In this document: positions 16,273-27,321 of the stretch, piece after piece
Position numbering within the stretch: the first letter of the stretch is position 1
Layout of the letters: each line of letters begins with the position of its first letter
From: Burkholderiales bacterium
GTDB taxonomy: Bacteria > Pseudomonadota > Gammaproteobacteria > Burkholderiales > SHXO01
Length of the DNA stretch: 35,247 nt
Direction: 5' to 3'
Assembly (NCBI GenBank): GCA_020854105.1
Contig: JADZGB010000021.1
Location: 1 to 35,247 of the forward strand
Made by a program: the position numbers and the translations under genes
Notes under the pieces: model-generated
Seen by the model: only the letters and a program-made list of their open reading frames with translations
What the model was told of the DNA's origin: nothing
The model's database searches: none

Positions 16273-17595
16273 CTACTGCTCTTCGAGACGCAGCTCCACG
16301 TAGGCCTTGTCGCGCTGCTGCCGCACCCATTCCCCCCACTGCTCGTCCGCCTTGCGCGCGCGGATCGCCTGGCGGGCAGTCAGCCGCTGACGGTCCTTCG
16401 ACATGTCCTGCTCACGGCGCTCGAGAACCTGGACGATGTGCCATCCAAAGGCGGTCTTGAAGGGGCCGCTCACCTGCCCGGACCGGAGCCCGTGCATGGC
16501 CTGCTCGAACTCCGGCACCGTGTCGCCCGGCGAGATCCAGCCCAGGTCTCCGCCGCGCGCGGCGGAAGTGTCGTCGGAGTGCAGGCGCGCGAGTTCGGTG
16601 AAGTCGGCACCGTGCTCGATGCGATCCTTCAGATCCCTCAGCCGGTTGAGCGCGTCGGTCTCCGAAACGACTTCGTTGAGCCGGATCAGGACGTGGCGCG
16701 CCCTGGTCTGCTCCACCACCACGGGCGTGTTGTTGCCGCGCTTGTCGTTGAGCTTCAGGATGTGAAGCCCGGCAGGGCTGCGGATGATGTCCGAGACCTC
16801 TCCCACCTTCAGCTTGCCGAGCGCCTCGACGAACAGCGTCGGCAGACGGCCGGGCGTACGCCATCCCATCTCCCCGCCCTGCAGCGCATCGGGTGCATCG
16901 GAGAAGCTCGCGGCGACCTGGCGGAAGTCGGTGCCTGCACGGATCTGGCGCAACGCTTCCTCGGCGCGCCCGCGGCGCAGCTTCAGTTCCTCCGGACTCG
17001 CGCGTTCCGGGAGCTGGATGACGATGTGTGCCAGGTTGAACTCGTCCACCTTCTCGGGCTGTGCTTCCTGCGCGCGCACGAAGCTCTGGATCTCGCCATC
17101 GGTGACCGTCACGCGGCTGTCCACTTCCCGATCGCGCAGACGCGCGAGCAGGATCTCCCCGCGCAGATCCTCGCGGAAGCGATCGAATGCAATGCCGTCC
17201 TTCTCGACCGCCGTGCGCAGGGCCGGCACGCCGATCTTGTTCTCTGCGGCGATGCGCTCGATCGCCGAATCGATGTCCGCCTCGGATACGCGCAGGCCGC
17301 TCTGACGCGCCTGCTGGGTCAGCACGCTCCTGGTCACCAGCCGCTCGAGCATCTGCTTCTCCAGGATCTCGCGCGCCGGCGCCTGCGTCCCCTGGCGTCG
17401 CAGGGTCTGCATTGCGATCTGCACCTCGCGTTCCAGATCGAGCTTGGTGACGACGTCGCTGTTGACCACGGCGACCACGCGGTCGACCAGTTCCTGCGCC
17501 CACGCACCGGGGGCGCCGAGCACGCAGGCGAGGAGCAGGACGAGCGACGCGCGAGCGCCGCCGGAGGAACCAGGGAAGAGGGGAATTCGCAGCAT
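16273..17595 (-). CDS. surA: Periplasmic chaperone and peptidyl-prolyl isomerase SurA
   Basis: Carries unfolded outer-membrane proteins, including LptD encoded just upstream, across the periplasm to the Bam complex. The 440-residue protein has a signal peptide (about 1-33, ending GAWA) and an N-terminal chaperone domain beginning ELVDRVVAVVNSDVVTKLDLE. Two parvulin domains follow, one with FRQVAASFSDAPDALQGGEMGW and one with FTELARLHSDDTSAARGGDLGW, then a C-terminal helix. The start at 17595 is one base beyond the lptD stop, with GAGTGAG as ribosome site. A 16-codon upstream extension reads into lptD and would spoil the signal peptide. Confidence 0.97.
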   Translation of the reverse strand: MLRIPLFPGSSGGARASLVLLLACVLGAPGAWAQELVDRVVAVVNSDVVTKLDLEREVQIAMQTLRRQGTQAPAREILEKQMLERLVTRSVLTQQARQSGLRVSEADIDSAIERIAAENKIGVPALRTAVEKDGIAFDRFREDLRGEILLARLRDREVDSRVTVTDGEIQSFVRAQEAQPEKVDEFNLAHIVIQLPERASPEELKLRRGRAEEALRQIRAGTDFRQVAASFSDAPDALQGGEMGWRTPGRLPTLFVEALGKLKVGEVSDIIRSPAGLHILKLNDKRGNNTPVVVEQTRARHVLIRLNEVVSETDALNRLRDLKDRIEHGADFTELARLHSDDTSAARGGDLGWISPGDTVPEFEQAMHGLRSGQVSGPFKTAFGWHIVQVLERREQDMSKDRQRLTARQAIRARKADEQWGEWVRQQRDKAYVELRLEEQ

Positions 17596-17596
17596 C

Positions 17597-19945
17597 TCAC
17601 TCTGCCAGCATGCCGGGGTAATAGGGGTTCGCGGTCGAGGCACGGTTCGCGTTGCGCTCGTAGCCGAAGATACTCTGTCCGAGCACCTGCATGGGACTGG
17701 TGCCGATGCTGGACAGTCCGGACAGCTCCAGTTGCAGGAAGAAGGCGCGCGAACGTTCGTCGGTCGCGGTCACGAAGTCGTGCACGACGAAGCGTGCGGC
17801 CCAGCAGCCGGCATTGTACTCGACGCCGCCGAGTGCCTCCACGAGCTTCCGGTCGAGCAGCGAGTAGTTCCAGCGGGCAAGTCCGGTCCAGCGGCGGCTG
17901 AGCGGCCACTGGGCGGACAGGTCCACCTGTTCGAGCAGGTCGCGCGTATAGCGGTAACCGGCGTTGAACACCTTGCCCGGCTGCGGGCGGTAGCGGACCG
18001 CTGCGTTGACGCGCGAGGATTCGTTCTCGTCCAGGTTGTACTGCACCCCGACGTCGGCCCACAGGTCGCGGGTGATGGAACCGGAGACGCCTGCAAGCAA
18101 ATCGGATCGGTCGAAGTTGCGCACGTCGTCCGGACCCAGCGTGACCTGCTGCTCGGTCAGGAAGTAGCGTTGCCCCAGGATGGCGCGCAGCCACTCGCGG
18201 CCGTTGCGGGCATCGAGGAAGCGGGTCGTGACGGCGGCGGTCACCTGGTTCGCGTCGTTGATGCGGTCCCAGCCGCTGAAGCGGTTCTCTGTGAAGATCT
18301 GCGCCAGATTGAAATCGGCGATCGCGGTGTCGAACAGCGGCAGCTGGTCCTGCCTGGTGTAGGGGATGTACACGTAATACACGCGGGGCTCGAGCGTCTG
18401 CACCAGTGAGCGTCCGAAGACGCTCACGCGACGCGAGAAGTTCATCCCGGTGTCGAGGCTGACGATCGGCAGCAGCCGCGAATCGCTCGACCGCGGGCCG
18501 TCCTTGTAGTTGTATGCGGTGTAATGCAGCCCCAGCTTGGGCGTGGCGTAGAAGAACGACCCGCCGAAGCGGTACTCCGCCGAGGGGTAGTAGATCTGGC
18601 GCACGGCGCCGTTCAGGTCATCGTGCTGGAAGTTGACCAGTTCCCCGAAGAACTTCACGTCGAATCCGCGCACGTTCTGGCGCGCAGCGTCGAGCACGAG
18701 CTGCGGCACCCGGAAATACGGCGGTGTGGTCGGAGAGAGCGGATCCTGCAGGGTCTGGAAGCGCTGGTAGCGCCCGAACAGCGTCCACCAGTCGCCGTTG
18801 TAGCGCAGATTCGCCTCGTGCGGCAGATTGGTCTGCGAAGTGGCGGCGACGCGGTTGGACAGGTCTACGAAGTAGGTGTCGTCGGAGACGCGCTGGAAAT
18901 TGACGCTGCCGCTCAGGCGCGGCGTGAACGACTGCACGTGGCGGAAGGCGAGCGCCCAGCGGTTGTCCTTCGTTTCCCGGTCGTTGAGGTAATCGGCCCG
19001 CAGTTCCCCGCTGTAGCTGCCTTGCAGATAGCGGAACTCGTTGCCCAGCTGCAGCCCTCGCTTGGCGAGCAGGCGCGGCGAGAGGGTGTAATCGCGGTTG
19101 GGTGCGATGTTCCAGTAGAACGGAAGCGTGACCTCGAAACCGCTACTGTTGGTCGTGCCGAATGCGGGCGGCAGGAATCCGGTCTTGCGCCGGCCGGTGA
19201 TCGGAAAGTTGATCCACGGCGAGTACAGGATCGGCACGCCCTTGAAGTACACCGAGGCATTGCGCGCCACACCCACGTCCTGCAGCCGGTCGAGGTCCAG
19301 ACTGCTCACACTCAGGTACCAGTCGTCGTCGCCGACGTCGCAGTTGGTATAGGTGGCACGCTCCGCGCGGTAACGGTCGCGGTCGCGCACCTCCAGGCGC
19401 TGCGCCTCGCCCCGCGCCTGGCTTGGCACGGACGTAGACGCCGGCTGTCCGGGCAGGCTCGCGCCGGATGACGCCAGGCCGGGCACGCGATTGAAGGAAT
19501 AGGTCGGGTTGGAGAGGGTGCCGGATTCGGTATCCAGGTCGTAGTACGCGTAGTCCCCGGTGAGCAGATCGCCCATGCGGCGGAAGCGGACGTTGCCGCT
19601 CGCGGTGACCGCGTTGTCGGTGAACGAGTAGGTCAGCCGGTCGCTCTGCAGCTGCTGGCCGCGGCGGCGGGCAATGACGTTGCCCATTGCCTCCAGCCGA
19701 CTGTCCTGCACGCCCTCGATGCGGTCGGCCTCGAGGAAGATCGGCAGGTCATCGTCCAGGTCCGCGGGCACGATCGGAAGGAGCTCGGGCTCGAGGCGCA
19801 GGCCCAGACCGTTCCCGGCGGGCCGCAGGTCGGCAGCGCCGGGGGTCTGCGCGGACGCCGCGGGTATCGGCATCAGCCATGCAAGCTGGATCAGGAGGCC
19901 GATGACGATACGATGCAATGCGATGCCCGGGATATGGTTTGTCAT
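17597..19945 (-). CDS. lptD: LPS-assembly protein LptD
   Basis: Outer-membrane beta-barrel that inserts lipopolysaccharide into the outer leaflet with LptE. The ATG at 19945 opens on a signal peptide (HRIVIGLLIQLAWLMPIPAASAQ) and gives 782 residues; the frame continues 69 codons upstream into the divergent promoter region and is not used. The N-terminal periplasmic OstA/LptA-like jellyroll spans about 70-210 (FLEADRIEGVQDSRLEAMGNVIARR). The barrel follows (GVPILYSPWINFPITGRRKTGFLPP is the LptD signature). The mature protein has only two cysteines, one in YTNCDVGDDDW and one near the C-terminus (YNAGCWAAR), so a single interdomain disulfide is predicted. Confidence 0.96.
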   Translation of the reverse strand: MTNHIPGIALHRIVIGLLIQLAWLMPIPAASAQTPGAADLRPAGNGLGLRLEPELLPIVPADLDDDLPIFLEADRIEGVQDSRLEAMGNVIARRRGQQLQSDRLTYSFTDNAVTASGNVRFRRMGDLLTGDYAYYDLDTESGTLSNPTYSFNRVPGLASSGASLPGQPASTSVPSQARGEAQRLEVRDRDRYRAERATYTNCDVGDDDWYLSVSSLDLDRLQDVGVARNASVYFKGVPILYSPWINFPITGRRKTGFLPPAFGTTNSSGFEVTLPFYWNIAPNRDYTLSPRLLAKRGLQLGNEFRYLQGSYSGELRADYLNDRETKDNRWALAFRHVQSFTPRLSGSVNFQRVSDDTYFVDLSNRVAATSQTNLPHEANLRYNGDWWTLFGRYQRFQTLQDPLSPTTPPYFRVPQLVLDAARQNVRGFDVKFFGELVNFQHDDLNGAVRQIYYPSAEYRFGGSFFYATPKLGLHYTAYNYKDGPRSSDSRLLPIVSLDTGMNFSRRVSVFGRSLVQTLEPRVYYVYIPYTRQDQLPLFDTAIADFNLAQIFTENRFSGWDRINDANQVTAAVTTRFLDARNGREWLRAILGQRYFLTEQQVTLGPDDVRNFDRSDLLAGVSGSITRDLWADVGVQYNLDENESSRVNAAVRYRPQPGKVFNAGYRYTRDLLEQVDLSAQWPLSRRWTGLARWNYSLLDRKLVEALGGVEYNAGCWAARFVVHDFVTATDERSRAFFLQLELSGLSSIGTSPMQVLGQSIFGYERNANRASTANPYYPGMLAE

Positions 19946-19947
19946 GA

Positions 19948-21822
<1,875 letters not shown>

Positions 21823-21880
21823 TGCGGAAGCGTCCCGGAAGGCGGCAGGCAGGATCGGGAATCGACCAGGGAGCATCGTC

Positions 21881-23182
21881 ATGATCGACGTCGTGCGTTA
21901 TCGCGAACGCCGCGCGCGGCTGGCCGCGCAGATGGGGCGGGGCGTGGCAGTACTGTCCACCGCGCCGGAGTGCGTGCGCAACCGCGACGCGCACTTCCCG
22001 TTCCGGTTCGACAGCTACTTCCATTACCTGTGCGGGTTTCCCGAACCGGAAGCGGTGCTGGTGATCGTGGCCGGCGACAGCACGCGCTCCATCCTGTTCT
22101 GCCGCGACAAGGACATCGAGCGCGAGATCTGGGATGGCTTTCGCTTCGGCCCGGCCGGGGCGAGGGAGGCCCTCGGCGTGGACGAGGCGATGAGCATCGG
22201 AACCCTGGACAAGGAGATGCCGCAACTGCTCGCGGACCAGCCGGCGCTGTTCTGCGACGTCGGCGAGAACAGCGAGTGGGACGCTCGCCTGATCCAGTGG
22301 CTCAACGCCGTGCGCGCGCAGGTACGCACCGGAATAGCCGCTCCCGGCGAAATACGCGACGTGCGCAAGCTGCTCGACGAGATGCGCCTCGTCAAGGACG
22401 ATTCCGAGGTGCACACCATGCGCGGTGCGGCGGCAATCTCGGCACGGGCACACCGGCGCGCGATGCGGGCAACCCGGCCTGGCCGCTTCGAGTACGAGAT
22501 CGAGGCAGAGCTGCTGCATGAGTTCCGCGCGGCCGGTGCGCAGGCACCCGCCTATACGCCCATCGTCGCAGGCGGGGCCAATGCGTGCGTGTTGCACTAC
22601 GTATCCAACGACGCGCGGTTGCGCGCGGACGACCTGCTGCTGATCGACGCCGGCTGCGAGCTGGACGGCTATGCCGCGGACATCACGCGCACCTTCCCTG
22701 TCGGAGGCCGCTTCCTCGGAGCGCAGCGCGAGGTCTACGAGCTGGTGCTGGCGGCGCAGGCTGCGGCCATCGAACACGTCCGCGCCGGCAACTCCTGGCA
22801 GGATCCGCACGATGCCGCCGTGCGCGTGCTTGTCCAGGGCTTCGTCGACCTCGGCCTGTGCAACGGCAGCGTGGACGGGGTGATCGAGTCGGGCGACTAC
22901 CGCCGCTTCTACATGCACCGCACCGGCCACTGGCTCGGCATGGACGTGCACGACTGCGGCGACTACAAGCGTGACGGACAGTGGCGCACGCTGGAACCAG
23001 GCATGGTGCTCACCGTCGAGCCCGGATGCTACGTGCGTCCCGGCGATGGCGTCCCGGAGCGCTTCTGGAACATCGGCGTGCGCATCGAGGACGACGCAGT
23101 GGTCACGGCACGAGGCTGCGAGATCATCACTGCCGAGGCACCCAAGTCGGTTGCCGACATCGAAGCGCTGATGCGCGCCTGA
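21881..23182 (+). CDS. pepP: Xaa-Pro aminopeptidase (aminopeptidase P)
   Basis: Cytoplasmic dimanganese peptidase that removes N-terminal residues preceding proline. The 433-residue protein has an N-terminal creatinase-like domain (ERRARLAAQMGRGVAVLSTAPE) and a C-terminal pita-bread domain. The metal ligands are all present at Asp256 and Asp267 (IDAGCELDGYAADITRTF), His350 (HRTGHWLGMDVHD), Glu380 (VLTVEPGCY) and Glu403 (GVRIEDDAVV). The Shine-Dalgarno AGGGAG at about 21868 supports the ATG at 21881. It is followed 10 bases later by a ubiH-type gene, the pepP-ubiH order seen in E. coli. Confidence 0.97.
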   Translation: MIDVVRYRERRARLAAQMGRGVAVLSTAPECVRNRDAHFPFRFDSYFHYLCGFPEPEAVLVIVAGDSTRSILFCRDKDIEREIWDGFRFGPAGAREALGVDEAMSIGTLDKEMPQLLADQPALFCDVGENSEWDARLIQWLNAVRAQVRTGIAAPGEIRDVRKLLDEMRLVKDDSEVHTMRGAAAISARAHRRAMRATRPGRFEYEIEAELLHEFRAAGAQAPAYTPIVAGGANACVLHYVSNDARLRADDLLLIDAGCELDGYAADITRTFPVGGRFLGAQREVYELVLAAQAAAIEHVRAGNSWQDPHDAAVRVLVQGFVDLGLCNGSVDGVIESGDYRRFYMHRTGHWLGMDVHDCGDYKRDGQWRTLEPGMVLTVEPGCYVRPGDGVPERFWNIGVRIEDDAVVTARGCEIITAEAPKSVADIEALMRA

Positions 23183-23192
23183 ACGCATTGCC

Positions 23193-24341
23193 ATGGACAG
23201 CCGCAGCGACGTCCTGATCGTCGGAGGCGGGCCGGTGGGCGCCGCGCTGGCCGGGCTGCTCGCGGACAGCGGACTGTCGGTGGTACTGCTCGAGGCACGC
23301 AGCGTGGATGCCACCGATCCGCGCAGCATCGCCCTGTCCTATGGCAGCGCGCTGCTGCTGCAGCGGATCGGCGCCTGGGAGGATGCGCTGCGTGATACGC
23401 CGATCGAGTCCGTGCACGTTTCCCAGCACGGCGGATGGGGACGCGCCCTGATCCGCGCACGCGACCAGGGCGTGCCGGCGCTCGGTTACGTGTGCGCCTA
23501 CGGTGCGGTGCACGCGGCGCTGGCGCAGCGCGTGCGTGATGCCGGTGGCACGGTGGCATTGCGCACGGGTGCCAGGGCACTGGGAATCAGCGCCCATCCC
23601 GACCACGTCGAGGTGCAGACCGAAGCGGGGACGCAGCGCACGGCGGATGCCGCCCGATTGGTGGTGCTGGCCGACGGAGGGCAGGTATCGGCCGGACTGG
23701 TGGACCATCGCGACCATGACTACGGACAGTGCGCGGTCGTCGCCGACATCGGCTGCGAGCCCGCGAACCAGGGCCGCGCGTTCGAGCGCTTCTGCCCGCC
23801 CGGACCGGTCGCGCTGCTGCCTGCGCCAGGCGGCTATGCACTGGTATGGACGGTGCCGTCGCGGCAGGCGGCGGCGCTCGCCGGCCTGCCCGAGCAAGCT
23901 TTCCTGGCCGAGCTGCAGGAAGTGTTCGGCGAACGCGCGGGGCGGTTCGCACACTGCGGGCCGCGCAGTGTCTTCCCGCTCAGGCTGCGCGTGGCGCGGG
24001 CCCCGCGTGCGGGACGCGTCCTGCTGCTGGGCAATGCGGCACAGACTCTGCACCCGGTTGCCGGACAGGGACTGAACCTCGGGCTGCGCGATGCCGATGC
24101 CCTCGCTGCACTGATCCGGGCGCAGCCCGGCGCACTGGACGATCCATCCCTCGCGCGCCGCTTCCACGCGGCGCGGCGCGCGGATCGGCTCGGAACCGTG
24201 GCCATCACCGATTCGCTCGTCCGCCTGTTCTCGAACGACCTGGTGCCGCTGCGGACGCTGCGTGGGTACGGACTCACTCTGCTCGACGTGCTGCCGCCGG
24301 CGAAGCACGCGTTCGCGCAACGCATGATGTTCGGAGGGTGA
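23193..24341 (+). CDS. ubiH: UbiH/UbiF/VisC-family FAD-dependent hydroxylase (ubiquinone synthesis)
   Basis: Flavoprotein monooxygenase expected to hydroxylate the ubiquinone ring with oxygen and NAD(P)H. The 382-residue protein has the FAD-binding GxGxxG at 11-16 (VGGGPVGAALAGLLADSG) with the acidic strand end LLEAR. It also has an ARSIALSYGS-like UbiH motif (DPRSIALSYGS) and the second FAD motif GNAAQTLHPVAGQGLNLGLRDADALA. The usual GDAA of this motif reads GNAA. The position after pepP is that of E. coli ubiH, but which ring carbon it hydroxylates cannot be told from sequence. Confidence 0.92.
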   Translation: MDSRSDVLIVGGGPVGAALAGLLADSGLSVVLLEARSVDATDPRSIALSYGSALLLQRIGAWEDALRDTPIESVHVSQHGGWGRALIRARDQGVPALGYVCAYGAVHAALAQRVRDAGGTVALRTGARALGISAHPDHVEVQTEAGTQRTADAARLVVLADGGQVSAGLVDHRDHDYGQCAVVADIGCEPANQGRAFERFCPPGPVALLPAPGGYALVWTVPSRQAAALAGLPEQAFLAELQEVFGERAGRFAHCGPRSVFPLRLRVARAPRAGRVLLLGNAAQTLHPVAGQGLNLGLRDADALAALIRAQPGALDDPSLARRFHAARRADRLGTVAITDSLVRLFSNDLVPLRTLRGYGLTLLDVLPPAKHAFAQRMMFGG

Positions 24342-24386
24342 GTACGCGCGTGCCGGAGAACCGGTCGATGCGCTGACCGATTGCGC

Positions 24387-24392
24387 TACAAT
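24387..24392 (+). promoter_or_regulatory. Possible -10 box of dusB-fis
   Basis: TACAAT lies 42 bases upstream of the dusB ATG, in the 92-base gap after the ubiH-type gene. No clear -35 was seen. If used it would drive dusB-fis as in E. coli. Confidence 0.4.
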
Positions 24393-24433
24393 GCGCCTCT
24401 TTCCCTGCGAGACGGGAAGCTCTCGAGCCCGCG

Positions 24434-25450
24434 ATGCAGATCGGTCCTTTCCATCTCCGCAACAATCTCGTTCTCGCCCCGATGGCGGGCGTGACCGACC
24501 GTCCGTTCCGGCAGTTGTGCAAGCGCCTCGGTGCGGGCATGGCGGTATCGGAGATGACGACCAGCCAGCCCCATCTGTGGGATACGGCGAAGAGCCGCCG
24601 ACGGCGTGACCACAGCGGCGAAGACGAGCCGGTGTCGGTGCAGATCGCGGGCGCGGATCCGTCGATGATGGCCGCGGCCGCGCGCCACAACGTCGAACAC
24701 GGCGCGCGGATCATCGACATCAACATGGGCTGCCCGGCCAGGAAGGTGTGCAATGTCATGGCCGGCTCGGCCCTGCTGCGCGACGAGGCACTGGTCGGGC
24801 GCATTCTCGATGCGGTCGTCGCAGCCGTCGATGTCCCGGTCACGCTCAAGATCCGTACCGGCTGGGATGCGCACGGCCGCAATGCGGTGACCATCGCGCG
24901 TCTGGCCGAACAGGCCGGCATACGCGCATTGGCGGTGCACGGCCGCACGCGCGCCTGCGGGTTCGGGGGAAGCGCCGAGTACGCGACCATCGCCGAGGTG
25001 AAGTCCCGGGTGCGCATACCGGTGATCGCCAACGGCGACATCGCCACACCGGAACAGGCCAGACACGTGCTCGACACGACCGGCGCCGATGGGCTCATGA
25101 TCGGACGCGCGGCGCAAGGCCGTCCATGGATCTTCCGGGACATCGAGCACTACCTGCGCACCGGCCAGCACCCGGCTCCGGCCGGCTGGGGCGAGATCGC
25201 CGTGATCCTCACCGGACATCTCGAACAGCTGTACCGCTTCTACGGGGAGGAGACGGGCGTGCGAGTGGCGCGCAAGCACGTCGGCTGGTACCTGAAGGCC
25301 TCCGATGTGCCGCACGCGACTCTGCTGCGCACCCGCGTCAACGCAGCCGATTCTGCCGACGCTCAGACGCGCGGGATCGCGCGCCATTTCGCACGGCTGG
25401 AAGCGCGGGCCGAAGCCGCCGGCGCCATCGGGGAGGCACTCGTGGCATGA
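24434..25450 (+). CDS. dusB: tRNA-dihydrouridine synthase B
   Basis: FMN enzyme that reduces a uridine in the tRNA D-loop (U17 in E. coli). The 338-residue protein shows the FMN barrel start [16 protein letters not shown] and [16 protein letters not shown]. The catalytic cysteine is Cys100 in [13 protein letters not shown], and [33 protein letters not shown] and [14 protein letters not shown] follow. The sequence MGCPARKV followed by the Gly-rich VHGRTR segment and the linkage to fis identify DusB rather than DusA or DusC. The stop overlaps the fis ATG by 4 bases. Confidence 0.97.
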   Translation: MQIGPFHLRNNLVLAPMAGVTDRPFRQLCKRLGAGMAVSEMTTSQPHLWDTAKSRRRRDHSGEDEPVSVQIAGADPSMMAAAARHNVEHGARIIDINMGCPARKVCNVMAGSALLRDEALVGRILDAVVAAVDVPVTLKIRTGWDAHGRNAVTIARLAEQAGIRALAVHGRTRACGFGGSAEYATIAEVKSRVRIPVIANGDIATPEQARHVLDTTGADGLMIGRAAQGRPWIFRDIEHYLRTGQHPAPAGWGEIAVILTGHLEQLYRFYGEETGVRVARKHVGWYLKASDVPHATLLRTRVNAADSADAQTRGIARHFARLEARAEAAGAIGEALVA

Positions 25451-25683
25451 TCAACGAGAACGAAATCGCCCGCTGCGTACGGCGCACGCTCGATGGCTAC
25501 TTCCGCGACCTCGACGGCGAGAAGCCTGCCGGCATGTACGACATGGTCATGAGCTGCGTCGAGAAGCCGCTCATCGAAGTGGTCCTGCACCGGGTGGGCG
25601 GAAACCAGACACAGGCCGCAGAGCTTCTCGGGCTGAACCGAAACACCCTGCGCAAGAAGATCCGCATCTACGGCATCAAATAG
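25447..25683 (+). CDS. fis: Nucleoid-associated DNA-binding protein Fis
   Basis: Small homodimeric factor that bends DNA and shapes the nucleoid and growth-phase transcription. The 78-residue protein is shorter than E. coli Fis (98), lacking much of the N-terminal beta-hairpin arm used to activate the Hin invertase, as is usual in betaproteobacteria. The dimer helices are followed by the helix-turn-helix [27 protein letters not shown], the family signature. The ATG lies inside the dusB stop (ATGA), so expression is coupled. purH starts 41 bases on. Confidence 0.97.
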   Translation: MINENEIARCVRRTLDGYFRDLDGEKPAGMYDMVMSCVEKPLIEVVLHRVGGNQTQAAELLGLNRNTLRKKIRIYGIK

Positions 25684-25724
25684 CGGTAGGCGCAGCCAGC
25701 CGTCAATTCCTCCTCCATCAGAAC

Positions 25725-27284
25725 ATGAGCACGATCAAGCAGGCGCTGATCAGCGTCTCGGACAAGGCCGGTGTGGTAGAACTGGCGCAGGGACTCCAGG
25801 AACTCGGCATCGCCATCCTGTCAACGGGCGGCACCGCGCGCGCGCTCATCCAGGCAGGCGTGCAGGTCACGGAAGTGGGCGACTACACCGGTTTTCCGGA
25901 GATGCTCGACGGTCGCGTGAAGACCCTGCACCCAAGGGTGCACGGCGGCATCCTTGCCAGGCGCGATCTCGCTGATCACGTGCAGGCGCTCACGGAGGCC
26001 GGCATTTCCACCATAGACCTGGTGGTGGTCAACCTCTATCCCTTCGTCCAGACAGTCGAGCGGCCGGGCTGCACGCTGGAAGAGGCGATCGAGAACATCG
26101 ACATCGGCGGACCGACCATGGTGCGCGCGGCGGCGAAGAACTGGGCGCACGTGGCGATCGTGACCGATCCCTCGGACTACGCGGGGGTTCTGGCGGAGCT
26201 GCGCGGCGGAGGCGTGTCGCATGCGACCCGGTTCGCGCTGGCACGCAAGGCCTTCTCCCACACCGCCGCCTATGATGCCGCGATCAGCAACTATCTGACG
26301 GCACGCGACGTGCACGGCGGACAGGCCACTGCCTTTCCGGTCCGGCTCAATCTCGGTTTCGACAAGGCCCAGGATCTTCGCTACGGGGAGAATCCGCACC
26401 AGCAGGCAGCGTTCTATCGCGACCTGAGTCCCGCACCGGGCGCACTGTCGAACTACGTGCAGTTGCAGGGCAAGGAATTGTCGTTCAACAACCTGGCCGA
26501 TGCAGATGCGGCCTGGGAGTGCGTGAAGACGCTGGAAGCGCCGGCCTGCGTGATCGTCAAGCACGCCAACCCGTGCGGCGTTGCCGTGGGCGCGACGCCC
26601 GAAGAAGCGTATCGCAAGGCATTCGCGACCGACCCGACGTCGGCGTTCGGGGGCATCATCGCCTTCAACTGCGAGCTGGACGAGGCGAGCGCGGCAGCCG
26701 TCACGCGGCAGTTCCTGGAAGTGCTGATCGCGCCGCGCATCGGTGAGCAGGCGCGCGCACTGCTCTGCGCCAGACAGAACGTGCGTGTGCTGGAAGTGCC
26801 GCTTCGGCCGGGCAGCCACGCCTTGGACATCAGGCGCATCGGCGGCGGCGTGCTGGTGCAGACCCCAGACATGCACAACGTCCCGCCCGATGCCCTGCGC
26901 GTGGTCACAAGGGCTCAGCCGAGCACACAGCAAATGCAGGATCTGCTGTTCGCCTGGCGGGTGGCCAAGTTCGTCAAGTCCAATGCCATCGTGTTCTGCA
27001 GCGGCGGTGCCACGGTCGGGGTGGGTGCCGGCCAGATGAGCCGCGTCGACTCGGCCCGCATCGCGTCCATCAAGGCCCAGAATGCGGGCCTGGCGCTGCA
27101 GGGCTCGGTGGTGGCCTCGGATGCGTTCTTCCCGTTCCGTGACGGGCTGGACGTGGTGGTGAACGCGGGTGCGCGCGCGGTGATCCAGCCGGGCGGCAGC
27201 ATGCGCGACGACGAAGTGGTGGCCGCGTCGGACGAGCACGGGATCGCCATGGTGTTCACCGGTACGCGTCACTTCCGCCATTGA
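25725..27284 (+). CDS. purH: Bifunctional AICAR transformylase/IMP cyclohydrolase
   Basis: Carries out the last two steps of IMP synthesis in the cytoplasm. The 519-residue protein has the N-terminal MGS-like IMP cyclohydrolase domain (about 1-150: [64 protein letters not shown]). The C-terminal AICAR transformylase follows, with [14 protein letters not shown], the catalytic [22 protein letters not shown] and FPFRDGLD. The start ATG at 25725 opens exactly on the domain; the frame stays open upstream through fis but is not coding. No Shine-Dalgarno is visible: a pyrimidine run (TTCCTCCTCC) sits just upstream instead. Confidence 0.97.
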   Translation: MSTIKQALISVSDKAGVVELAQGLQELGIAILSTGGTARALIQAGVQVTEVGDYTGFPEMLDGRVKTLHPRVHGGILARRDLADHVQALTEAGISTIDLVVVNLYPFVQTVERPGCTLEEAIENIDIGGPTMVRAAAKNWAHVAIVTDPSDYAGVLAELRGGGVSHATRFALARKAFSHTAAYDAAISNYLTARDVHGGQATAFPVRLNLGFDKAQDLRYGENPHQQAAFYRDLSPAPGALSNYVQLQGKELSFNNLADADAAWECVKTLEAPACVIVKHANPCGVAVGATPEEAYRKAFATDPTSAFGGIIAFNCELDEASAAAVTRQFLEVLIAPRIGEQARALLCARQNVRVLEVPLRPGSHALDIRRIGGGVLVQTPDMHNVPPDALRVVTRAQPSTQQMQDLLFAWRVAKFVKSNAIVFCSGGATVGVGAGQMSRVDSARIASIKAQNAGLALQGSVVASDAFFPFRDGLDVVVNAGARAVIQPGGSMRDDEVVAASDEHGIAMVFTGTRHFRH

Positions 27285-27321
27285 CCGTTCCTCCCCTGGA
27301 AATCCTGCGGACATTCGACCG

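Noticed and set aside
25305-25724. Extension of purH upstream through fis
   Set aside because: The open frame overlaps the dusB end and all of fis, which is clearly coding in another frame; purH homology begins at 25725.
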